Made by a program: the position numbers and the translations under genes. 33,053 bases of DNA from an uncultured Pseudomonadota bacterium (GTDB lineage Bacteria; Pseudomonadota; Gammaproteobacteria; Steroidobacterales; Steroidobacteraceae): contig CAIPVV010000039.1 in assembly GCA_903868595.1 (NCBI GenBank), forward strand, positions 1-33,053, written 5' to 3'. Below the pieces are notes generated by a model that saw only the letters and a program-made list of their open reading frames with translations, did not search any database and had not been told where the DNA came from. Below, in pieces: positions 26,766 to 33,053 of this stretch. Position 1 is the stretch's first letter; each line of letters starts with the position of its first letter.

Positions 26766-29700
26766 GGCGGCAGCACGCGCTGCGCCTGCGGGAGCAGCTC
26801 CCCGTAGAGCCGGCGTCCCCACGGGAGCAGGCCCTCGGCAATGTCGTCGAAGCCGAGGAAGCTGCGGCGCAGGTACGGCGAGAGCGCCTGCTCGCCGGGT
26901 AGGTTGAACGTGCCCTCGAAGCGCTTGCGCGCGGCGTCTGCAGCTGCGCTGTCATCGCTGCCCGCGGTGAGGTAGGCCAGCGCGGTCTGGCTGGCCAGCG
27001 GCAGTGGCGCCTGCCAGGCCGCGGCGTACACCTCGACCCAGTTGGCGAGCAGGCGCTGCGCAGCGCGCGCGGCCAGCGGCGCCAGCTCGACGGCGGCATC
27101 GACTCCCACGACCACGGTCCGCAGCGACTCGCCCTGCGCGCAGGCCAGCACGTGGCGCACCCAGGCGCCCAGCAGCACGTGGTAGCGCGGCGCCTCCTCG
27201 TGATCGATCGTGTGCAGCACGGCGCCGGGCCGCAGCAGCAATTGCAGCAGGCCTTCCTCGCCGCCGCGCAGCCCATCCAGCTGCCCGGTCACGCGCACTG
27301 CGTCCACCGCGACATCCAGCGACAGCGGCTCCAGCTCCTGGGCGTAGCGCCCCAGCCAGCGCTGCGCGCCGTGCCAGGTCGCCTCCGACTTGCCCAGCAG
27401 TTCCCGTCCCAGCCGCCGTCCCTGCGCGGCGATGGGGAGCCGGCCGCTCAGACGCAGCACTTCCAGCGCCTGCTCGCCAGTCTGGCGCGGGAGCCTGGCC
27501 AGCAGTGCCTCCATCGCCTGGTAGCGCTGCAGCCCGTCCAGCTCGAAGGGTTCCTCATCCGAGGTCGCCGCAGCCGGATCCTCCAGCTGCACGTTCAGGT
27601 GGCTGCGCCAGTAGACCTCCACCGGTTGCCGCAGCAGGCGCTCCAGCTCCACGGCCGTGAGCGTGGTCATCGGCAGGGCCACGCGGGCGGCGGCGGCCGG
27701 CACCGCGGCGGCCGTGTCCGTGTGCGGGCGCTGCCAGTCGGCATCGTAGGTGGTGAACGGCGAGCCGGCCTCGAAGTACTCGCGCGAGAAGGGCTGCAGC
27801 GGCTGCAGCTGCGCCTGGCAGGCCGGGGTGAAGCGCGTGGCCAGCTCCTCCAGCAACTGGCCCACGACGACCGAGGGCGGCAGCTCCGCGTTGTCGGTGG
27901 CACGCCGCCCCTGCCAGCTGATGTACAGCCGCTCGCGTGCGCACAGCAGCGCCTCCAGGAACAGGTAGCGGTCGTCCTCGCGCCGCGAGCGATCCCCCGG
28001 GCGCGCGCCTCGCGCCATGAGGTCGAAGTCCCGCGGTTCCAGGCGCCGCGGGTAGTCGCCGTCGTTCATGCCCAGCAGGCACACGATCCGGAACGGGATC
28101 GAGCGCATCGGCATCAGCGTCGCGAACTGCACGCCGCCGCCGAAGAAGCGCTGCGTGAGACTCTGCGCCTCCATCTGCCCCAGCCAGTGCTCGCGCACCA
28201 CTACCAGCGGCACGGGCTGCGTGAGCTGTGCCGCATCGCAGAGCTGCTGCCAGGCCAAGAGCGTGTCCCGCAGGCGGTTCAGCAGCCGCTCGTCGGCCTC
28301 ATCGACGCCGAGGAAAAAGCGCTCCAGCATCCCGCGCAGGATTGCCACCCACTGGCTGGGCGCGTGCTCGCCGGAGAGCGCCTGCAGGGTGTCCTGCACG
28401 GCAGCCAGCCACTGGGACAGCGCGCCAACGCGCTGCGCGCCCAGCCCGCTGATGCCGCCCACGCCCAGCACGCCCTCCCACGGCTGCTCGGCGCCCTGCG
28501 CATAGCCCAGCAGCAGCCGTCGCAGCGCAAAGCGCCAGGTGTTCTGCTCGACGCCGTCCACCTGCGTCTCCAGGCCCCAGTGCACGCGATGCTGCGCGTC
28601 CAGGCCCCAGCGCAAGCCGGCCTCCTCGAGCCAGCCGCGCAACTGGTCGATGTCGCTCTGCGTCAGCGCAAAGCGCCGGCGCACGGCGTCGACCTCGAAC
28701 AGCGCGAGCCAGTCGGCGAAGGCCACGCGCGAGCCCGGCAGGTGCAGCAGCCGCTCCAGCGCCTGCACCAGCGGCTGCTGGCGGGCCGAGGCATCGGCGA
28801 CCGAGTACGGCAGGTGGCGCGGATGTCCCTGGGCAAAGCGCCCGAAGACCGCCTGGATATGCGAGACGAACTGCGTCATGTCCGGGACCATCACCAGGAT
28901 GTCCCGCGGGCTGAGGGCCGGGTCCGCATCGAGCAGGCCCAACAGGTAGTCGTGCAGCACCTCGACCTCGCGCTGCGCCGAGTGCGCCGTGACGAAGCAC
29001 AGGCTCTCATCCAGCGCGATCGGGGCGGGCAGCGCGGGCGCGGGCTCCAGGTTCAGGATGCCGGACTGCAGGCGCCGCAGGCGCGTGGGCGGCCCGTCCT
29101 GTTCCAGCGGATCGGTGAACAGATCCGCGCGCGGCAGCAGGTGCGCCTGGTTCTCGGTCTGGTCGAACTCATCCAGCAGGTGCAGGTAGTCGCGGCCCTG
29201 CTTGCCCCAGGAGGCCAGCAGCGCGTGGCTCTCCTGGTGCAGGGCGAGCTCATCGGTGGGCAGCGCGGCCAGCGCCCGCTCGCCCGTGGGCTTTTGGCGG
29301 TAGCGGCTGCGGGCGGCCAGCAGGTGGCGACCTTCCACCACATGCCCCCAGTAGTGCCGGCAGGGGTTCTGCACCACCATCAGCACCTGGCAGACGCGGC
29401 CGAGCTCGGCCAGCGCGCGCACGGTCTGCATCGAGAGGGCCGAGATCCCGAAGACGATGATGCGCGGTGGCAGCTTCGCCGGCCGCGGCACGCCCGCGCC
29501 CCAGGCGGCCATGCGCCGTACGAAGGCCTCGTGCACGGCGGCGCGCGAGGACTGCGCGAGGGCCGCGCCGACATCGGCCTGCAGCACGCGCCAGAGCTGC
29601 GGCTGCCAGCGCTGGTCGGGTGGCGCATCCTCATCCACGCCCGCCTCCCAGCGCGACAGCCAGTCGGCGCGGTACTGCTGGTAGCCGTCGAAGACGTCGG

Positions 29701-30118
29701 CGATCTGCTGGGCGAGCTGGTAGGCGCGGCGGCCATCCGCATCGTCCGCGAGGTAGTGGGCCAGCGGCGCGTAGCAGGCGTCATCGCGCGTGACCTGGGG
29801 CAGCAGCCGCAGCAGTCGCCAGGTCAGCGCGGACTTATCGAAGGGCAAGTGCTCCGGCACGGCCGCCTCGCCCAGCACCGCACGGTAGGCCTGCCACAGG
29901 AAGCTCGCCGGCAGCTCGATGCGCGTGGCTGCGCAGATCCCCAGCGCCGCGTCATCGGCCAGCGCCTGCTCGAGCCAGTGCTTCATGCCGTTGCTCTGGA
30001 CGAGGAACAGCTCCGGCTGCAGCGGACCCAGCGGATGCCCGCGCAGGAAATCCACCGTCAGATCGCGCAGATCCTCGAGTCGGTTGCCGTGCAGGACGAT
30101 GAAGCCGGTGGATGACAT
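26762..30118 (-). CDS. recC: RecC, exonuclease V gamma subunit (Chi recognition)
   Basis: An 1118-residue, helicase-like but inactive subunit that splits the DNA strands and reads Chi. It begins MSSTGFIVLHGNRLEDL with the typical LFLVQSNGMKHWLEQALA, continues with RIIVFGISALSMQTVRALAEL, ILVMVPDMTQFVSHIQAVF and PFRIVCLLGMNDGDYPRRL, and includes the C-terminal nuclease-like region. Slightly shorter than E. coli RecC. Order recC-recB-recD with no ptrA between recC and recB. The stretch before the ATG has no strong ribosome-binding site; a siderophore-interacting protein gene ends 67 bases upstream on the same strand and may be co-transcribed. Confidence 0.96.
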   Translation of the reverse strand: MSSTGFIVLHGNRLEDLRDLTVDFLRGHPLGPLQPELFLVQSNGMKHWLEQALADDAALGICAATRIELPASFLWQAYRAVLGEAAVPEHLPFDKSALTWRLLRLLPQVTRDDACYAPLAHYLADDADGRRAYQLAQQIADVFDGYQQYRADWLSRWEAGVDEDAPPDQRWQPQLWRVLQADVGAALAQSSRAAVHEAFVRRMAAWGAGVPRPAKLPPRIIVFGISALSMQTVRALAELGRVCQVLMVVQNPCRHYWGHVVEGRHLLAARSRYRQKPTGERALAALPTDELALHQESHALLASWGKQGRDYLHLLDEFDQTENQAHLLPRADLFTDPLEQDGPPTRLRRLQSGILNLEPAPALPAPIALDESLCFVTAHSAQREVEVLHDYLLGLLDADPALSPRDILVMVPDMTQFVSHIQAVFGRFAQGHPRHLPYSVADASARQQPLVQALERLLHLPGSRVAFADWLALFEVDAVRRRFALTQSDIDQLRGWLEEAGLRWGLDAQHRVHWGLETQVDGVEQNTWRFALRRLLLGYAQGAEQPWEGVLGVGGISGLGAQRVGALSQWLAAVQDTLQALSGEHAPSQWVAILRGMLERFFLGVDEADERLLNRLRDTLLAWQQLCDAAQLTQPVPLVVVREHWLGQMEAQSLTQRFFGGGVQFATLMPMRSIPFRIVCLLGMNDGDYPRRLEPRDFDLMARGARPGDRSRREDDRYLFLEALLCARERLYISWQGRRATDNAELPPSVVVGQLLEELATRFTPACQAQLQPLQPFSREYFEAGSPFTTYDADWQRPHTDTAAAVPAAAARVALPMTTLTAVELERLLRQPVEVYWRSHLNVQLEDPAAATSDEEPFELDGLQRYQAMEALLARLPRQTGEQALEVLRLSGRLPIAAQGRRLGRELLGKSEATWHGAQRWLGRYAQELEPLSLDVAVDAVRVTGQLDGLRGGEEGLLQLLLRPGAVLHTIDHEEAPRYHVLLGAWVRHVLACAQGESLRTVVVGVDAAVELAPLAARAAQRLLANWVEVYAAAWQAPLPLASQTALAYLTAGSDDSAAADAARKRFEGTFNLPGEQALSPYLRRSFLGFDDIAEGLLPWGRRLYGELLPQAQRVLPP

Positions 30119-30138
30119 GAGCCGGTGAGCTTAACGGG

Positions 30139-30168
30139 CCGCCGGCTCATTTTCCGATACGCCGGCGG
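30139..30168. other. inverted repeat between the flavoprotein gene and recC
   Basis: CCGCCGGC (30139-30146) pairs perfectly with GCCGGCGG (30161-30168), with a 14-base loop. It lies in the 67-base gap upstream of recC. On the minus strand, the direction of both genes, no T-run follows, so it is not a classic terminator. It may attenuate or stabilise the transcript. Confidence 0.4.
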
Positions 30169-30185
30169 GACGGGGCAGCGCGCGG

Positions 30186-30953
30186 TCAGGCGTCTTCGCC
30201 GAAGTCCCGGTCGGGGTGATCCGTCTCGCCCAGCTTCCAGTAGCCTCGGGTGGTCACCTGGGTGGCCGGGAGCTGCCGCTCCTGCAGTAGGTAGCGGCGG
30301 ATGCGGCGCAGGGCCGCCGCCTCGCAGCCCACGTAGACGCGGGCGGTATCGGCAAGCGTGGCAGCCCGGACGGCGGCCTCCAGCAGGGTCCCCGGTACCG
30401 TGGCGTGGGCGTCGCGCAGCAGCCAGTGGATGCGGGCGCCGGGATGGGGGCTGTCCAATGCGCTGGACTGGCCCGCTTCGGCAACTTCTACAAAGACCTC
30501 CACCGGCATCCGCGCCGGCAGGTCCGCCAGGATCGTCGCCAGCGCCGGAATCGCGGTCTCATCCCCGACCAGCAGGTAGGCACCCGCGGCGGCGTCCACG
30601 GCATAGCCCCGGCCGGGGCCGGCCACCTCCAGCCACTGCCCGGGCGCCGCCTGCTCGGCCCAGCGCGCGGCCGGCCCTTCCCCGTGCAGCACCAGGTCCA
30701 CGTCCAGCTCAAGCCCCTGGGGGTCGAAGCGGCGGGGCGTGTAGGTACGCAGCACCGGCGCGGCGTCCGTGCCGGCCGGCGGGGAGAAGATGAGCTTAAG
30801 GTGCGCGGCGGGTCCCGACCACGCGAAGGCCGACAGCGCCTCCCCGGTGAAGGTGACCCGGCGCATGCGCGGCGCAAGCTCCACCACGCGCTTGACGGTC
30901 ACTGCGTAGCGGGGCTTGCGCGGCTTTACGGGCGGGGATTCGGGGGTGCTCAT
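30186..30953 (-). CDS. siderophore-interacting protein (FAD/NAD(P)H ferric reductase)
   Basis: A 255-residue cytoplasmic flavoprotein of the ViuB/SIP family, which reduces ferric iron from imported siderophores. The FAD domain carries the RxYT signature in LRTYTPRRFDP; the second half holds YLLVGDETAIPALATIL, the nicotinamide-side signature, and ends in ATQVTTRGYWKLGETDHPDRDFGED, where the GYWKxG and C-terminal acidic stretch are typical. Start chosen at ATG 30953; the much longer frame upstream is non-conserved Arg/Ala-rich sequence. No siderophore or TonB genes are in view, so the iron source is unknown. Confidence 0.92.
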   Translation of the reverse strand: MSTPESPPVKPRKPRYAVTVKRVVELAPRMRRVTFTGEALSAFAWSGPAAHLKLIFSPPAGTDAAPVLRTYTPRRFDPQGLELDVDLVLHGEGPAARWAEQAAPGQWLEVAGPGRGYAVDAAAGAYLLVGDETAIPALATILADLPARMPVEVFVEVAEAGQSSALDSPHPGARIHWLLRDAHATVPGTLLEAAVRAATLADTARVYVGCEAAALRRIRRYLLQERQLPATQVTTRGYWKLGETDHPDRDFGEDA

Positions 30954-31187
30954 CGTGACCAAAGGGTAGCCGAATACGGCCCGCCTGCCACCGGCGATCG
31001 CGGACCGGCCCTGGCCGGCGGCCGCTGCCCTCCCGAGCGCCACCGGAGGATCACGCGCCGTGCACCCGAGGCCTGCGCTGGGCGTTGCGAGCAGGCGTCC
31101 ACGACGTGCGGGTCGGGCAGGCCGCTGCGTCGTGGGACAGGGCGCGCGAGGCCATGACAAAATGTCCCATTACCAAGAGGACACGCC

Positions 31188-31727
31188 ATGAAGAAGATCC
31201 TTGCCTGTGCCGTGTGGCTGCTGGCGTTCGGTACTCTCGCCCACGCGCAGATCGCCCCGACCGGCGTGTCGCATGCGGAGCAGGTGAAGCTGCTGGCGAG
31301 CAAGGATCCGGCACTGGCCCGCAACAAGCGCCACGTCTTTGATTTCTGGCGCATCGTCTATGAAGGCGGGCACGTGGAGCAGGCCGCCCAGTACATGGCG
31401 GAAGGGTATGTCCAGCACAACCCCAACCTGCCCTCCGGCCGCGAGACCTTCGTCAACTTCTTCAAGACCGCCCGTCCGCCCAAGCCCATCGTCGCCTACC
31501 TGAAGATGCCGGTGTTCGCGATCGTGGCCGAGGGCGACCGCGTCTCGGTGTTCTCCGCCCGCAAGGTGCGTGACCGCGCCCATCCGGACCACATCTATAC
31601 GATCACCTGGTTCGACATGTTCCGCATCGACGAGCAGGGACTCATTGCCGAGCACTGGGATCCGTCGGAGGCCTGGGTCGACGGCAAGCCGCCGGGGGCC
31701 GAGTTCTTCGCCGAGTGGGATAAGTAG
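31188..31727 (+). CDS. exported NTF2/SnoaL-like protein
   Basis: A 179-residue protein with a signal peptide (MKKILACAVWLLAFGTLAHA) and an NTF2-like fold of the SnoaL type: residues about 45-165, with FDFWRIVYEGGHVEQAAQYMAEGYVQHNP, SGRETFVNFF and ITWFDMFRIDEQGLIAEHWD. This pattern is common in small secreted proteins called nuclear transport factor 2 family or predicted SnoaL-like aldol-condensation catalysts. The pocket residues His/Asp are present (YVQHNP, EHWD), but no reaction can be assigned. AGAGGA lies ahead of the ATG. It is followed by a 259-base gap. Confidence 0.85.
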   Translation: MKKILACAVWLLAFGTLAHAQIAPTGVSHAEQVKLLASKDPALARNKRHVFDFWRIVYEGGHVEQAAQYMAEGYVQHNPNLPSGRETFVNFFKTARPPKPIVAYLKMPVFAIVAEGDRVSVFSARKVRDRAHPDHIYTITWFDMFRIDEQGLIAEHWDPSEAWVDGKPPGAEFFAEWDK

Positions 31728-31939
31728 CGCCGGACGGGGAGCGCAGCCGCGCGGGCGCGCGTTCGCCGCGAGCAACGGCGCCGGGGGCCCGTTTGGGGCT
31801 TCTGGTCATGGTCTCCCAAGCCGCCTGCGACCCAGGAGCCGAACTCCCGCTCGTTCCATAGCGCGCCGTCTCGCAGGCTGCGCCGGCGCGTGGCGCGGTT
31901 TGTGTTCCGGGGCCTCCGCTGCCTATCCTTAGCCATACG

Positions 31940-31952
31940 CTGGTAATACCAG
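31940..31952. promoter_or_regulatory. CTGGTAATACCAG palindrome upstream of the exported hydrolase gene
   Basis: A perfect 13-base inverted repeat around a central A, 35 bases before the hydrolase ATG. The form TGGT-N3-ACCA is common for FadR-type GntR operators. Nothing else in the 31728-31986 gap stands out; a minus-strand frame there lacks a ribosome-binding site. The cognate regulator is not in the window unless the gntR product at 10331 has a second site type, which I doubt. Confidence 0.45.
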
Positions 31953-31986
31953 TTGCCTCGCCGTCTAACGCGAACAGGGTGGTTGC

Positions 31987-33009
31987 ATGAAGTTAACAGC
32001 CGCAAGGGTCCGCGCGCTGCTTGCCGGTGCGCTTTGCTGTGCGTTGCCGTACGCAGCGCTTCCGGCCGCGATCCTGCCGCCGGAACTGCTGCAGACCGGC
32101 GCCCGCGGGGTGGTGGAGGATCATTACCCGGTGCGCCAGGTCGTCTTTGCGGGCGGCGTGAACAGTCTGGCCGACGTGGTGTACTCACAGCCGGGGGGCT
32201 TCAGGCCGTTGACCCTGGACCTGTACCTGCCGCCTGCGGGCAAGGCGGGCGCCAGGCCCGACCGTCCGCTGGTGGTGTTCATCCATGGCGGCGGCTGGGC
32301 GAGCGGCCACGCGCGTCACTCCGGCGCCTTTCAGAACTGGCCCGGGATCCTGGCGGCCATCGCAGCGCGCGGGTACGTGGTGGCGTCGCTCAACCACCGC
32401 CTCAGCAGCGAGGCCAAGTTCCCGGCGGCCATCCAGGATGTGAAGGTGGCGATCCGGTGGCTGCGCTCCCGCTCGGCCGAGTACGGTATCGACAAGGCGC
32501 ATGTGCTGGTCTGGGGTGGCTCCTCCGGCGGCGAGTTGGCCGCACTGGCGGCGACCTCCTGCAACGAGCCGGCGCTGGCCCCGCCGGCCAACGCACCGGC
32601 CGAATCCGACTGTGTGCAGGCCGCCTTGCTGTGGTATCCGATAGTGGACCTCGCCGGGCTGCCGGGTCCGCAGGGAGCCGCTCCCAGTTCCCAGGGACGC
32701 TACCTGGGTTGCGAGGTGCCCGATTGCCCCCCCGAGACGGTGCGCCTGGCCAGCCCCGGCCTGCAGGTAACTGCCAGGACACCGCCGATGCTGATCATCC
32801 ACGGCAGTGATGACACGACGGCGCCAGTACAACAGTCCATCAACCTGGATGCGGCGCTGAAGAAAGCCGGGGTGCGCTCGGAGCTGATCGTGCTGCCGGG
32901 TATCGGGCACCAGTTCGTGGGCAAGAGCCTGGAGGCGACGCACGAGGCCAGCGTGCTGGCGATCACCCGGAGCATCGAGTTCATCGAATCGGTTTTCCCG
33001 GTCCCTTAA
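31987..33009 (+). CDS. exported alpha/beta hydrolase (esterase-lipase family)
   Basis: A 340-residue secreted or periplasmic serine hydrolase of the BD-FAE/carboxylesterase type. Signal peptide at residues 1-28 (ending LPAA). The oxyanion motif HGGGW follows VVFI; the nucleophile is in WGGSSGGELA (GxSxG); Asp lies in IIHGSDDTTAPV and His in LPGIGHQFVG, completing the triad. Cysteines in SCNEPA, SDCVQ and LGCEVPDCPPE suggest disulphides, as expected outside the cytoplasm. The ATG at 31987 lacks a strong ribosome-binding site. Substrate unknown; short-chain or aromatic esters are usual for the family. Confidence 0.9.
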   Translation: MKLTAARVRALLAGALCCALPYAALPAAILPPELLQTGARGVVEDHYPVRQVVFAGGVNSLADVVYSQPGGFRPLTLDLYLPPAGKAGARPDRPLVVFIHGGGWASGHARHSGAFQNWPGILAAIAARGYVVASLNHRLSSEAKFPAAIQDVKVAIRWLRSRSAEYGIDKAHVLVWGGSSGGELAALAATSCNEPALAPPANAPAESDCVQAALLWYPIVDLAGLPGPQGAAPSSQGRYLGCEVPDCPPETVRLASPGLQVTARTPPMLIIHGSDDTTAPVQQSINLDAALKKAGVRSELIVLPGIGHQFVGKSLEATHEASVLAITRSIEFIESVFPVP

Positions 33010-33053
33010 AGCCGGCTGGGCTGCCGGGCTCCGCGGGCGGTTGCGTTCACCCG

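Noticed and set aside
23517..26807. A 1096-codon open frame on the plus strand opposite recB
   Set aside because: It is the antisense shadow of a confirmed recB gene in GC-rich DNA; its product is rich in Arg, Gln, His and Gly with no domain.
27152..30115. A 987-codon open frame on the plus strand opposite recC
   Set aside because: Same antisense effect; recC motifs on the minus strand are unmistakable and this product has no family signature.
31595..32188. Minus-strand frame with the protein-like segment LWNEREFGSWVAGGLGDHDQ
   Set aside because: It has no ribosome-binding site, runs antisense into two solid genes, and the rest is Arg-rich shadow sequence.

Overview
The window is high-GC chromosomal DNA from a proteobacterium. 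A recCBD operon, an RhtA-type exporter, rmuC, and a HipBA pair that reads like the E. coli one all suggest a gammaproteobacterium; genus cannot be read from the sequence. I see no rRNA, tRNA, CRISPR array or complete insertion sequence.

Left end (1-4.4 kb): a small secreted protein with a conserved C-terminal domain, about 500 bases with no convincing gene, a fatty acid hydroxylase/sterol desaturase on the minus strand, and a MASE1-PAS-GGDEF diguanylate cyclase on the plus strand. The 5' ends of the last two overlap head to head. The cyclase appears to lack the first MASE1 helix, and base composition changes at this point, so I read it as a recombination junction.

Aromatic demethylation block (4.6-12.5 kb): two diverged paralogues of the GcvT-like, tetrahydrofolate-dependent LigM/DesA aryl O-demethylases. 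The second forms a 4-base-overlap operon with a GntR/FCD regulator and is divergent from an aldehyde dehydrogenase. The shared promoter region holds four GGGATCCC-type sites, close to the GGATCC core of the Caulobacter VanR operator. A vanillin/vanillate-type peripheral pathway is the simplest reading: aldehyde oxidised to acid, then methyl transferred to tetrahydrofolate. Between the paralogues lie hipBA, with four palindromic operators at an exact 27-base spacing, and a group II truncated haemoglobin.

Repair and transport block (12.5-21.2 kb): a photolyase-type FAD-domain protein with unusual domain order, divergent from rmuC; an AI-2E-family membrane protein divergent from an RhtA-like exporter; a two-helix small membrane protein; a secreted di-haem cytochrome c; an ankyrin-like fragment; a 33-residue basic protein; and an N-formylglutamate amidohydrolase followed closely by a transglutaminase-like protein.

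Right end (21.4-33.05 kb): recC-recB-recD on the minus strand with 4-base overlaps, preceded by a siderophore-interacting flavoprotein. Then come an exported NTF2/SnoaL-like protein and an exported alpha/beta hydrolase on the plus strand.
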